Origin: Bugula neritina
Taxonomy: Eukaryota > Bryozoa > Gymnolaemata > Cheilostomatida > Bugulidae
Direction: 5' to 3'
DNA: 64,000 nt
NCBI GenBank assembly: GCA_964035545.1
Contig: OZ037766.1
Coordinates: 31,154,273-31,218,272 of the forward strand
Below, piece by piece: positions 47,301-61,003 of this stretch. Below the pieces are notes generated by a model. That model saw only the letters and a program-made list of their open reading frames with translations, was not told the origin of the DNA and did no database searches. Every line of letters begins with the position of its first letter. Within the stretch, counting starts at the first letter, position 1. The position numbers and the translations under genes were made by a program.

Positions 47301-50081
47301 TGATATACAATTCATGTTATTCTTTATTGCACGTCATTATGATCAAGTTCTAGATGCTATTGTATCATTTTTTTTCTAAAAGCTTGCCACATATAAGGAT
47401 TATTATGTACTTTTCTTAATATTATGTTGAATGAGTTAGTGTGCCATCCTGAAAGTGCCCTTACTCTGTATTTGAACCTCTACGGTATATGCTAGGTTTT
47501 CTTGGGAAAGTTTGCACATCCTCCCTAAATTGCTGTTAAACTTGCAGGACCACAAAACAATGAAGACCTTCAACGAACTACTCTTCTACTTCTTTGATGA
47601 ACGAACGAAGAAGTCGCAAGAGAAATTTCCAGAACACACCATGTATGACATGACAGCAACTATTATCTATGATAATTGGCATTGGAGAATTAAACAAGGT
47701 TACATGGGTGATTCCCACATACCAACCCACACTAACTTTCACTACCTCAGGAAACTACACCCTGGTGCTCAGATTGTTGGTGAGATTTGCAATCAGTAAC
47801 CGTGTATAAAATAGTAGAATATGCTGTATTTCTTTATTTTCAGTTAACTCTTAGACAGAGTATTCATATTAAGTTCGACTTTTTAATGTTCTAGCAGTAG
47901 ACTAGGCTATACAATTCTGAAAATTAGCTCTTAGAGATTCTGAAGCAGCTCCAAGCAAGTAATCAAGCAAGTTAGCATGATTTACAGTGTGGAGATTTCT
48001 TCAATCTGTGTATATATAAATGTTTTGGTAAACAGCTGTAAACTCAGATAGCATCTGGTCACTAGCCCCAAGCTCCAGTCTTGAAGGTTATTTGCCTCTA
48101 TTGATGTTTTGGGAAGTGCTAATTATAATTAAAATTTTAATAAAAAATTTCATTATAAAAGATTAAAAATTAATCAGTATACTGATTAATTTTTAATCTC
48201 TTATAATGAAATGTCTTCTCAAAAATCTTTTGGCTGTAGTTATATAAGCATGAGTGCGTTAGTAAAAATTTAATTTCATGATTACAGTTATGATGAGAAA
48301 CCCTGTGACCCGAGCTTTGTCTTTCTACAACCACGGAATAGACATGAGCAAAAATCATAACGCTAACCTTCAGTTTGTTTATAAAGACATGCCCCAGTCA
48401 CCTCTGGATATCCACAAGTTTTTTGTAGACAGGTGAATCTACTTCTATAAGTCTATTTTATCTATATCTATGTTTTCTTGAAATTAGAAGAACATAGAAA
48501 TGTAATATAATGGCTTATAATGTGCTTCTATTTTATATCTTTCAGTAGAGAGTGTTGAAATATGTTAGCTGATCTGTGTTATTTCATCTATTTAAAATTT
48601 TAAACTCCAGCAAATCCAAGCCATTCTTTGAATTAAACTCTGCATATAAACTGTCATGAATACTTTAATTATAAAATGTTTATTTTACAAAAGCACAGGT
48701 TTTATATTCTTTACAAATAAATAAAAAAACATATATATTATACTATGTTATTATACATAAAAGCAATAGAATTTGGCACTTGAAGTTAATTTGAACGATA
48801 ATGTTACTTTTATACAGCATATACCATTTCAATGAATGTGTAAAGAAGACATCTTTGAGAGCTTGTTGCCACCTATCTGGCTGGGAGTCTCAAAACTGGG
48901 GAGATCCACAATACTTTATGACTTTGAGAATTGGAATTTACTACATCTTCTTAGAGGAAGTGTATAAAAACTACCCGCCATCCCAGGTGATGCTTTGTTG
49001 TTTAATCTGCTTCCTTTGTTCTTAGAAAAAAGCAAAACCAGTCATTAGTCTTACATTACAATGCTAGGTTGGCCAGGCTATCATTGGAGCAGAGGCTAAG
49101 CATATAAACTGACTCATATGATAATCAAGGAAAAAAAATCTTAATTTAATAGCATTGATTGATAATTAGACCAGCAAATGGTTGAAATATTTATTATTGG
49201 ATTATTCCATCAAAGTTAGGTTGGCAGAAACTTTCTCAAAAACTGCAAAAACAATGCAATAATTTAATAATGATTGCATAGTTTTCTATATGAGCAAATA
49301 CTAAAATATAGTGTAGCTAAATTCAACTTTTATATTTTAATATTGAAAGCTAGCTTAATTAAAATGCTGCGTAGACCTACTAGCTGTAGATATATTTGCA
49401 TATATAGTATCAAAATATCACAACTGTTTTAACAGAATATATTCTGTATTGTGTCATCAATAATTTCGCTTACAGGTGCATTTAGTGAAATCTGAAGACT
49501 TTTATGGTTCCCCTTTGCCAACTCTGAATCAACTTTTTACTTTTCTAAATATCAGTACACAGTCCACAGAGCGTCTGATACAGCAGAAAGGAAGTATGAT
49601 ATTATATTATATTTTATTTTATTATATTATACTATGTTATATTATGTCATATTATATAATATAATATTGTATAATACTATATTATATTATATTTCATTGT
49701 ATTATATTATATTGTAATATGCTATATAATATATTGTATATAATGTAATATTATATTGCATTGTATTATCTCTTATTAAATTATATTATATTATATCAAG
49801 TTATATTATATCATATTAACGTATATTATATTGTTTTATGCCATATTATTTATATAATATATTATATTATAATATACTATATTATGTTACGTGTATATCA
49901 TTTTCAAGATGCTATAATCATGAGCATAAAGAAGTATTTCAAACCACTGATAGAGACATACAAACTGCTACAAAAGTTCTATGCACCCTTCAATGAAAGG
50001 CTAGTTTCAATGCTCGACGACCAAAAGTGGGCGGAGTGGGAGAAGGAAATTAACCGATTGACAGGGAAGGATAAATCTTAG
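44337..50081 (+). CDS. CHST15-like sulfotransferase 2, complete, 9 exons, 620 aa
   Basis: Exons 44337-44460, 45379-45968, 46358-46534, 47075-47209, 47548-47779, 48288-48432, 48818-48986, 49476-49593, 49909-50081, same phases as copy 1. TM helix about residues 10-27; PAPS motifs GWAKSGTTD (306-314) and RNPVTRALSFY (423-433). The long exon 2 encodes an acidic, Lys-rich stem with three spaced FQSK[AV]V motifs (92, 125, 154) and a tandem LLTTTPTSERK pair made by a 33-36-bp DNA duplication that copy 1 lacks. Catalytic exons 3, 6, 7 are almost identical to copy 1, with mostly silent changes, so both genes look active. Differences cluster in exons 4-5: VPASKE versus VPGWKE just after the P-loop, and eight or more changes in exon 5 (for example LLYYYF/LLFYFF, GNPHI/GDSHI). 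Confidence 0.9.
46918..46955. repeat. Decamer repeat, short paralogous allele
   Basis: About three AATAARCAYG units, matching the seven-unit tract at 32821. Confidence 0.8.
48147..48212. repeat. 66-bp near-perfect palindrome in intron 5 of sulfotransferase 2
   Basis: Two 33-base arms meeting at AGTA/TACT near 48179, with a single A/G mismatch (AAAAG versus AAGAG on the reverse complement). The matching place in copy 1 (near 33960-34000) has only short AT words. No loop separates the arms, so it could extrude as a cruciform. It might be a deletion or inverted-duplication product of template switching. Confidence 0.9.
49594..49900. repeat. TTATA-type repeat in intron 8 of sulfotransferase 2
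   Basis: Same repeat as 35304-35760 without the GC core, and about 150 bp shorter. Confidence 0.9.
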
Positions 50082-50109
50082 TAGTTATACATGTTTATTA
50101 AACAGAACA

Positions 50110-50856
50110 TTGGTGCTAGGCAACATATGCCTCAGTTGCTTTTTGATGAGTGTTTTTAGATTTGTAATTTATCTCACAATTAAGCAATTCTGTCTTCACA
50201 CTATTTTTATGAAAGTGGAAATTACAAAAGCTGAGTTATTTTGTTTTAACTCTAAAATATAAATATATTTTTAAAATATTATGCAATATTGTAGCTGCAT
50301 AACTTTGCTAATGCCAGTAAACTGAGTTATAGGAAATAACTAGCTCAATAAGTAATTCTTTTTATTTTGAATTATTGAATTTTCAATATTTTTTTTTTAA
50401 TTTATGCAGAATTTTATTTGTGTTCATGAAATCAAGGTGAAGAGTAATAAACTGGTTATTTTGTTGATGGTAGTCTGTAATGTTAAAGGAAATAAACAAA
50501 ATAAATAGTAATCAACGAATTGTTTTAAATTATAACAAAACTTTTAATACAAAACTCTCTAAGAGCATGAATAAAATATATCAGCCCAACAAGATGCACA
50601 CCCCGAACTGGGTAACACACTTGGCTATTGACTCTCAAGTATTCTACGAAAATCTTTGTATTATATAATATATAATTCATGGCCTGGAATAAAATTATTA
50701 AAACACATAAATTGTTTCTAGTTAGACTAGTTTTATCATAATTATTTAGCATGTGGTCTTATAACTCAGTATGCTGTTGAGATACTTTAATATACTTCTA
50801 AAGAGCTCATTAGTTTATAGAGAGTTCATCTCTAAAGACTTTAGTCGCCAATGAAA
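50110..50856. other. Region between converging sulfotransferase 2 and metalloproteinase 3' ends
   Basis: Contains AATAAA words on the plus strand at about 50446 and 50490 that could end the sulfotransferase transcript. Nothing else recognised. Confidence 0.5.
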
Positions 50857-53800
50857 TTAGCAAAGATTTTCACAAAGGTCGTTCCATTTGTACCCTGTTT
50901 GATGTGGCACCATCCCCCTGTAAGATATGGACCAGAATCTTCCATTGTATGCGCCTTCATAAACCTTCTTTCCTTGAAAAAATGCGTATCTAAAACAAAT
51001 AGAAAGAAAAGCTCAATGAAGTTTTGCTCTATAATACATATAATATTTAGTTAGTAGTTTTATTTTTTAAAATTACTGTAAAACTGTGGTGAAAATGTTA
51101 TTTCAATAATAAATTAGATGTCTTTTGCTTATTTCATAATACTTTCCAAATTTGTGCTATTTTCAACAAACTGAAGATATCTTATTTTATCTTAATAGTT
51201 TTTCTGCAGTTTTCATAAAATAATAAACTGGTATAGTTACAATCTGTATACTTTTATATTCCAGAATATGAATTGAAATTCAATTTGCGTGGTTGCTGTT
51301 CCAATACCTATGGAGTGCCAAATGGTCAAAAATTTGCCTATTCTTGCATCTCATATGCTTATAATGTATCTAGCCATTATTCTCTCTCATATGTTCACAA
51401 TACCCATGCAGTTTATATGCTTTATTTTAACTATTCCTTTAACTACTAATCCTGATTCTTATATTTCTTCTTCAATCATAATTCAATTATTGCATTTCAT
51501 TGATTTAAAACTTTCAACTTTTTTAAAGTTTAAACTTATCACTGCTCATCGTTTTATATAATATAATACGCAATTTCAAACAAGTATCTTTAAATAGCAA
51601 ATTTTGAAAAAAAACCAGTTGATGCGATTAAAATAAAGTAAGACAGAATGCTCTTCTTGAAGTAAAATTATTATTCAATAATATAATATAATAATATAAT
51701 ATAATATAATAATAATATAATGATATGATATAATATAATAATATATAATGATATAATATAATATAATATAATAATATAATATAATAATATAATGATATAA
51801 TATAATATAATAATATATAATAATATAATGATATAATATTATATAATATAATAATATAATATAATAATATACAATAACACATAAAATTGACTCAACGGCT
51901 ACCAATGCAAGACTACAGCTGTCCAGCTGAGAAAGGTGAGAAAAAATAACTTACTCAATTCGGTTCTGGTGTACGTACTGGTATGCTTCATCTATTCTGT
52001 GGTTTCCTAAGCCTTGGAAAAGGAAGTTTATACTGCTGCACCTCAAGAAGTTCCATTTAGATCCAAACAGACAGACCTAGTAAACATAACAATTTTCTGT
52101 TGGTGAGGAATAAAAGTTAAGTTAGAAAAAGCTCTCACTTTATAGATGAGCCTCTATAACTAATAGTTTGTACTCTTTGCATAGTGCTAACCTCTTCTAT
52201 AAAATAAAGGCTTTTTTTACTATATCTGCTGTTTTTATGGATGATAGGATAGCATAGCGTGTTGAGACAAATATATATATACATTTATTTTAAAAAATGT
52301 AATTAGCTGTCTCAATTAGTGTGTGTTCAAAATTTCAAAAAAGTGATGCCAACTTTTAGCTCATATAGCAATCATTCCGGAAGTGTTGGTGAAATTAATC
52401 AATATTCAGTAATAATGGGAATCTTAGAAACAGTTTCAAGTACCTACCTGACTGCCAGAGAATAAATATAGTGTAGAGGTTATCTCCGCCCACAAAGCTG
52501 CATCCACTCTTCTCAGCTTGTTCCGTGTTAGTGAAGTAATTGATATCTTAGTGAGAAGTTTTATCCGCGGTGATCGACTGTGGTTATACGTGTACATGTA
52601 TGCATCATATCCTGTAACGTATAGCTATATGTGTATATGTATGTATTATCCCTGTAATGTAGCCACATGTGTATATGTATGCATGGTATACTGTAATGTA
52701 GTGAAATGTGTACAAAAATTTTTAGTATGCTGTAACAGAAAATATCATATAATAGCTATAAGATATTATAGTCTCTAGCATTCAGTTTGTCGTAAGAATT
52801 TTTTAATACTTGGAGCAAATTCCTTGTTTCTAAATTTTTGTACTCAACTTTTAATGGAAAAAATTAAACTTCAACTCAGCTAAAACAAAATATTTGTTTG
52901 CTAAGACTATATATATTATATTGAGCATGTTTCACACAACAAGTAATATAATGTGTTTTTGGTTTAAATCTAAAAGCACTTAAATGACAAAATCGAATAT
53001 AAATAACTTTCCAAACAAATGCAAATCTAAGAACCAAACCTTTAAAAACATAAAACCTGGGGGTTGAGCCGGGAGCACCCTCATATATCTGCACCATCGC
53101 ATCTATTGGGCCCGTTATACCAGAGAACAGCTGGGAATTCCTTATTGGATAATCTAGAATAAAACACATCTTATAATTATATGATAACTAAACTATATAA
53201 TAACTGAAAGGTTTGACTGATTATTACAGGATTAGCAGAGCATGGGGTGATTTATGATGCATTATATTGTCTACTTGCTCAGACATAATATATTTAAGGC
53301 ATTGTGTTAAGACCACCTAAGTATCTGTGTAAGACCACCTAAGTATCTGTTTAACCTCATTATTAGCTGAAGCTAGTAAACACAAAATAAGATTAATAAG
53401 AAACTAAAAACAATATTAAAAAATAAGACAATAAAGTATATTCATGCATGTAACAATCCATCAACCACAATTCATTCTTTTAGAGACAACAATATGGTTT
53501 AGCAGACACTTTAGCACAAATTAATATGTTTAACATAAGCTGCATATTATATTTTTAACCTATAAACTGTAAATGTTGCTATTTATAATTTTGACCCATA
53601 AGTAATTAGTTGCCTGTCATAATTTAACACAAAAGAAGCATAATATATTGCACACAGGAAACCCACAAAACTATATTAACATTATTCTAACACTAATCTA
53701 TTGGTTATATTATTATTATTCTAAAGCTAAGATATTGGTTATATTACTATATTTTTCTATTTATTCTAATATAGCTCTATTAGTTCCATTATTATCATTC

Positions 53801-56800
53801 TGATACTAATTTATTGAGTTATATTACTGTTATTCTAATACTAATTTAAATTGTCTATACTACTATTTTTCTAATGCTAATATATTGGTTATATTGATAT
53901 TGTTCTAATAATAATAATAGTAATAATCTATTATTTATATTATTATTGCTATAATGTTAATCTATTGCAAGCTTGTTATATTGTTTTAGAAATACCTTCA
54001 AGTACTCTGTTTAGGTTATATGAATATTCCCAGACTGCTGTTTTCCTGCTAATGAAAGTTGTGCTATACGTGTGTGGTCCAACATTGTAGAGGATGTTTG
54101 TGATTGCATCGGTTGGTCCGTAGCACCTCCCTACAACAGAGAAGTTGTGTATGAGACCTGTAGGCTATTTGCTGGTGACTAATTGCGGTTGTAGAGTATA
54201 CTGCAGACTGATGCGCTAATGTCGTTAACTTAGTCATACTTATTGAAGTCAAATGATAAAATATTGGGAAGTAGATTAAAATATTTTTACATAATTTCTG
54301 TGCGAAGGGGGTCAAATAACCAAGTATTTCATTTTGCTATGCTTTTCAACCATTATGAATAGTATTCACTCAGCAAAATTTACATTCTTTATCACACTAT
54401 CAATTAGACTCACCATAAAGATGTTGAATTGTGGTTCTTTCAAACGTATTCAAATAATTGGCACCATTTTTATAGTCAAAGTTTTTGTACATTGCCGAGC
54501 TGCTAGATTTGTCATGACTGTGCGGGACGCCGAGTAAATGCCCTACTTCATGTAGAATCACTGCTGGAAGGCTGTTCTCCAACTTCACGTAGGATCCTAT
54601 AGCAGAATCGAAACAAAAAATACAATCCTTGAAATGTATAAAAAATTATGAAGTATTTCAGTAATTTAAGTGAGAGCTTTTTATTATGCAATCTTATAAT
54701 TTTCTCTTCCTTACTGCTTATATACAATTGACTGTCTTTACATAAGTTTTTCAAAAGACATCAAGTGAAAATAATGCCAGTCTTGTACGACTATTACAGC
54801 GTGGTCTTCTGATTTCTGTAGTAGATTGCAGTTTACACAGAAATTATTAGAACTAAGAATTTCTTATAAAATATTAGTATTTATAAGCTAAAGTAACTCA
54901 TACCACATAAAGTATAATATAAACTTACTCGCATTTCCTGGTTTGTAAACGTAATTTGTGTTCAGTTGGATTTGTCTTCGCCCACTCACACTCACTGTTT
55001 GTGAGATTAGGTTTCTACTTCCTGTTGTTAAACCTGTAAATAAATGACTTCATTCATATGAGAAATTTTTATTCTTCACCATTATAGATACATGTACTGT
55101 CTTTACATTTGTTCCACGTTCCAATTCCAATCTAACACCATTCAACAGTTATTGTTGAAGTAACCGTTTCAAGTATTGGCTTATATAAATCTTAATTTAA
55201 ATCACTAAATTTAAAAAACATCTAGGCAATAATATTACTAAATATTACAATATTTGTATTTATTTCTTTTAATATAAATCTAATATAAAGATACAATACT
55301 TATAAAAGTCTACTCAATAATATGTTAAAGTATTGTAAAGTTGGCATTGTAATTATGTTGCTGCAATGTACAACGTTTACTTCTAAAACTCTTCCACCAT
55401 TATTAAAATCACCCCCCTCCCCCCTCCCATGCACAAGTTTGATAAAAGGAGCTTTGCACTATTACCAAGTTCATATTATGCAAAGTTTTGTAAGTCAAGA
55501 CGTGATGTCAACCCTGTCAGGTACACATCAGTTCATACATTTCATTTCCATGTAACTTGATGGCTTGGTGCATGTATAAATAATTATTTTATGTAATATA
55601 CCGGGCTCTGATTTTATATTATAGAGAGTGCAACACTACTTGGTCCACATTTAAGAATATATATTACTGCATGGCTAAAAAGAGTATATTGCTAAATTAT
55701 TACAAATAAGATTAATTTTGTAATGCGGAGATTCTCTGGGACAAACATCAGCACAAACTATTGAAGCCTACTAAAGTTTGCCATTTTATTATATTTATTA
55801 TTATGTTTTATATAATATAGTTACAGTGCAGTAGATTGAAAAGTAGCTGTTATATAAAGCATGAACTCGGCTTACATAAATTAATTTGTATAAATAAAAC
55901 AATTTCTAATTGAATGACGACTAGAATTTACCTGGGATAAAAGTGATGGAAAAGTTAGGTGGGGGCTCCCAGCTAGACACCCTTTCTCTGAAGCATATTG
56001 GAGCCTTGGCCGCCCAGTCAGACAATGTAGCAGCTATCACCCCATCCTCATTGTAGAAGCTGTTGGGCAGGTTGGAAAGAGTGTAGTAGTAAACACCTGG
56101 AGATGACCGAAGGCGATTGTATCGGAAGTGATCAACAGATCTTTTAGGACGGAAGAATCTCCATATTTTCTGGAATTTAGATGAAGAAAATCTTCCAACT
56201 GCAAAATATATATAGTTTCAGGTGACTGATCGTAAACTTTGCATGATAGCTTTACTATTAAAATTAGAAAAAAAAAACTATATCTAGCATAGCATTTGAA
56301 TATTGGTTGCCAACAACTACTTTTCCTCAATTCTCTTTAATCAGCATATTACAAACACAATTGGTTGTTTTTTCAAGAGAGTAAAAGCAATAGTTGAATC
56401 AAAGAAATTATGTTTTTTATCCCAACAACTCTTTAAATTTATGTTAGGTTTCATTGCATCTATCACCTTTTGAGCAAGTTTTTATCTCTTAGGATTTACC
56501 ACTAACAGAATGTTATTTAAATCTTTGCACGGCAAGTTTGTTTTACAATTAAGTAAAACAATTCAGTATAGCATGATTGCACAACTTCCTCAACAGGCCA
56601 TCTCTTACTAATTACCATATTATTTCACTCAATCAAACAGCTATTTTAGCTTAAGCTGGGTTTGGCTGAAGTTGACCTTTGTTTTTATACTGTTTATTCA
56701 CAATAGCATTTTTATAGTCTATAGTCTATAAATATTAGGTTTGTAACTTTTTGTAACATTTCCTTCTTTCTTACAGGTAAGAATTCAGAAGCAATATAAT

Positions 56801-59800
56801 TATATAGAAGAATTGATCATTTATAAACAAGGAGCAATCATATGACATGCTGTGCTAGAGATTGAAAAACATCTTTCAACTTAGAATCACTTTTGGTTTT
56901 TACTAAAAGATTACTTCAGGTGCAGTGCAGTTACAAGTACCATACTTGCAGTGCCTGCTCTAAGTGCTGACGTGACCCTGTCGTCCATCTGCTGCCGGTA
57001 CGCTGCCGTGAACATCTCCCTGTACTCTGTCCTGTTGGGTTGGTCTCTTGCATACTCCTGTAGACATCATAATGTTATAGGATGAAGTAAAACTAAACTA
57101 GTGTTTAATTCTTGTTTGCCATTACTGTCTAATTTAGCACGAAATGAATTAAGTTTGAACAAAACCTATTTATATATGTGATAATAAAACTTCAGTTTCA
57201 TTCTTCCTGGATTGTTGGTTGTGGGCATTCACATGCGGCAGCTGAGAAATTTTGATAGCCCAAAGTTTTTTATTTTTCTAGATAAATTTAACTTTGAGGC
57301 ACAGGTTCAAGTTTTTACAAGAAAATAATATCTTATGCTACATTTTGCATTCAAAACACATGCAAGTTTTTTTCCAACTTCTTCATTGCTGAACTTATAA
57401 CTATAGAAAGGACATATTATTATACCATTTAGTTAGCAGCTAGTAGTAAAAAGCATTTTGTTTAATGCAACCTTGTAAGAGTTGATAGCATTGGAATCCA
57501 ATTTTTGAATAATGAAGTAAAAACAGTTAGATACAATGAATAAGATTTTGACTTGCGATATTCCAATGCGTAGTATAAACTGACTAGATTTTGAATTGTT
57601 TATGAGGCTATTATAATTTATAATTAGGCTCAATAAAAATTCCTTCTTTACCTGCCACCATATAAAGTTAAAGACATGAAATTTAAGGCATTACCTGGTA
57701 TTTATATTTTGGTTTGTCATCTACGTAGTCTGCTAATGAGTGTTCCATTTCTTGCTTTGTTTTGTGTTTGATCCTTTTGTCAGTAGTTTTAATGTCTAAT
57801 GGACAAAACAAAGTAGTTGAAGAAAAAGGTGCTAATAATAACGTTATTATCAACTAAATTATTTTATCTGTACTACAGCTATTGTCTAATAAGTTTATGA
57901 CCCAAGTAAGTTTTAGTGTGATAATTACACAACTTTAAAATATAGTGGAAATTTTCATTAACACAAGGTCTGCAGTACTTTATAAGATGAATTAAAAGAC
58001 ATCCAAACTACTTGACTAACCTAACTATAACTTCTTCCTAATAGTATATATAAACATGGAACTTACCAGCAATGCCTAGTTCTTTATTGGTGATGTTGCT
58101 TAGGTCAGTAAGATTACCAGAAATAGTATCAGCAGTACGAGAACTGAGAAAAACCTCCTCCTTACAAAATGCACTCTCCTTTCCTTTCACAGTCGTCTTT
58201 AGAATCTTTAAAGCTCTTGAAAAGTGGAAGGAGTTGCAATTCACTTCTACAAAAGAGAGTTTATTGAATATTATTATCACTTTGAAGACAAATTTGATGG
58301 CAGAGTTGCTCAACGGGTTTATACTTAATTTTTAACTTTTAAGTGCGTGAAGTTATTATTAGTTATTAGAATTTCATGTAGCTGACTGAATGATCACAAA
58401 GTCAAGAGTAAAGTTTCACACACGTACACATGCGGGAGCATATTTATAATATAATTTAATAAAGAAATATATTATCAAAATATCTAGATTTTGGTAACAA
58501 AAGTTTAATGTTTGTAATAATTTAGGCAAGTTTAGAAAAACTTAACTTTTAAAATCTTGAGTTTAGTACTACATAAGACTTATGCCAAAAAAATTAATAT
58601 TTTGTCATGTTTATATATGATTTAAGACAGGCTAGCAAAATTATGAATTCTACTGTAATGAAAAAGACTACATTTTAAATATTTTATAAAGTTTCCAATA
58701 AAACCAAATTTGCCTTGCAGTTTCTCAACACTCTAACAAAAACAGCTAGAGGATAGCATAGTAAAGATAGCTTTCATTGTTTAACTCACCTAGTTCAAAT
58801 AATTCTGACAAGTTTTAAAAAAGGTCAAGCATAAAATAAAATATTTCAATATGAAAATATATGCAAAACTTTGGCTTCACAATAGTTTCATAATGGTACA
58901 GTGTTTGTTGTTTGGTGATTGCTACAAGATATGGCTTTCCTAATGTCTATTTTAGAAAGCCACTGAATAATTATGTAAAACAGTTTCCTCTAAACTTGTA
59001 TGGTTTATTTTTAAATATTCAGTCTGTGGGAGACAGAAAGCCAATAATAATGAATAATTATTAACAATTTCAAAATTAATATTCAAAAGTGTGCAGATGA
59101 AGTCAGGAATGCTGGAGAACACCTGCATATGTACATTTATCAATGAATATATATAATAAGATTTCCAAATTCCTGAAATGCTTAATACAACAACACAACT
59201 TTATCGAGGCCAATTTTTTTACATAGCTGCATGTTAAGTAAAAACTCTCACCCATAAATATATATAGGTTATCGGCACAGGTGGTGTTTAAAATATATGT
59301 ACCTATTAGAGGAAATTCACCCTGCTCATATATATACCTGAATATATACCTGTATATACCTGTATATACCAGTATATACCTGTATATACCTGTATATACC
59401 TTCGTATACCTGTATATACCTGTATATACCTTCGTATACCTGTATATACAGGTATATACCTTCGTATACCTGTATATACCTGTATATACCTGCAGTATAT
59501 ACCTGCAGTATATACCTGCAGTATATACCTGTATATACCTTCGTATACCTGTATATACAGATATATACCTGTATATACCTACCTGTATATACCTGTATAT
59601 ACCTGCATATACCTTATACCATATAGTGTATATTTACTACAATGTCTTCAAACAAACACATCTTTGGCTGCTAGCAGATGATTAATGTTCCAGAGCTGCC
59701 ACTGCCTATATTGACATGTATTTAACAAAGCAATGCTAAAACCTCTTCATTCTGTTTGTTACTTACTTCCATGGAGGTCATCTTTCTTGCTGAATTTACA

Positions 59801-61003
59801 CTCACAGCCCAGCTTGTCCACGTCCAACTCATCACAAATATATTTCTAAAAAGCATGAAAATATCTCAATTACTGATAAAAAGCAGCTAGCTACTAGCTA
59901 TCACAACAATTGTTATAAGCTTTGAGACTGAATTCCAGCAGTGTTTTGGCACCTAAATTATTTAAACACTTTGCCAAGATAGAACGAAGAGAGGTTGATA
60001 ATTTCCTTTCTCTATATCTCCGCTGACAGAATGCCACCAACATAGAGGCCTAAACTTTTTCCTGACTGTGCTTTCAGTGTCCGGTGCCAAAGCAAAAAGA
60101 TTTGCTGGCAATCAGATTACGTCTTAGCGAAAAACAGACTTGGCTCAGCTAGCTGCAGCTTCTACTTGATATTAGCTATGTTGGTAAAACATTCAGTCTT
60201 GTGTCATGTCAAAGCCTTTAAAGTTTAAACCATGTTGTCAGCAAGATTAGGGCATAGTAAACCCCCCCCTCCCCCACAATCTCATGCCATTAGGTTTTCC
60301 CAGCAAGTATTACAACTATATACATAAACATAAACTTCCTAGCTAATCTGATTAATTATTCTCTTTTAGTTACAAATATCATTATACATTTTAACTTATT
60401 GATTGTTAAGATATTCCAGAACAACGCTCTATCTATTTCAATATGCACACTGATGAAAAAGTATCTTTCTTGCATTTCACATTTTTACTTGTCAAAGTTT
60501 CACAAATATATATGTATTTTGTGAAACTTATTAAAATGTAGCTAGTAAATATTGTAAGATTGTCATTACTATAGCAATACATATTCAATGACTTTTTACT
60601 GTAAATTGTGTATTAAAAGCAAAGGTAATAAGTCTATTAAAATACACGTTAACAATTATGGAAGACTTTATGCCAGGACATGATTAGTATATGTGAACAC
60701 AGGCCCAGCCCGATTTCCTGGTGTAACGTTCAAACTCAGTCTTACAACTAAATTTAGTAAACTGTGTTTTCACCAATTGTCCAAAAACTAATTCCTATCT
60801 TCTAATATTATTCTTACCCAGCAAGCTATCCTGTGGGTATCGGTTGGATTCGTGTCATCTCTCTTCTCTCTCACATGATTGTATAACACTTCCAGGGTCT
60901 TATAATCTTTAAAATCAGATGAGGATGAAGTGAAATGATTGTTGTTCAGATGTAAAGATAAAAATACACCCGTAAATAGTACATAATTTACTGCAGAATA
61001 CAT
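50857..61003 (-). CDS. Matrixin-like metalloproteinase with furin site and hemopexin domain, complete, 13 exons, 626 aa
   Basis: Exons 61003-60818, 59845-59767, 58246-58067, 57795-57695, 57057-56946, 56198-55932, 55033-54929, 54596-54414, 54130-53996, 53153-53040, 52611-52448, 52076-51955, 50989-50857; every phase fits. Signal peptide about residues 1-19. A pro-region of about 220 residues follows with six Cys (61, 66, 76, 78, 92, 116) and basic helical stretches, but no PRCGxPD cysteine switch. RPKR at 236-239 is a furin site. Catalytic domain: YYYTLSNLPN, then HEVGHLLGVPH with His359/363/369 and Glu360, Met-turn SAMY at 377-380. The usual structural-zinc loop (HGD...FDGPG) is not seen. Residues 405-626 form a four-blade hemopexin: Cys407 at the start, YDAYMYTY, RRVDAALW, YLFSGSQ, GLGNHRIDEAY, ending in Cys626 as the last residue. 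Secreted matrix protease by family; substrates unknown. The donor of exon 10 (GTTTGG) is weak but required by phase. Confidence 0.88.
51676..51882. repeat. TAATA repeat in metalloproteinase intron 12
   Basis: About 200 bases of AATAATATAATATAATA permutations. Tyr/Ile open frames over it are artefacts. Confidence 0.95.
53690..53960. repeat. Degenerate tandem repeat in metalloproteinase intron 9
   Basis: Irregular 45-65-bp spaced copies of TATTGGTTATATTA and ATTCTAATACTAAT, about five units. Confidence 0.7.
59333..59622. repeat. Decamer repeat (CCTGTATATA) in metalloproteinase intron 2
   Basis: About 28 units with interspersed CCTTCGTATA and CCTGCAGTATATA variants. The variant order TATA, TTCG, TATA, TATA, TTCG recurs, showing block growth. 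GTATATAC is self-complementary. Confidence 0.95.

Larger units (their letters stand above)
38292..50109. repeat. Copy 2 of the gene-cassette duplication
   Basis: Direct repeat of 23014-35965. Private features: deletion of a lectin exon, a 460-bp inserted element (41591-42050), a longer TA tract (41060), a longer CT tract (43943), the ancestral-length stem exon and a 66-bp palindrome (48147-48212). Confidence 0.95.

Noticed and set aside
50525-50752. 75-aa minus-strand frame near the metalloproteinase 3' end
   Set aside because: Beyond the TAA of the gene, no acceptor in phase and no hemopexin similarity.
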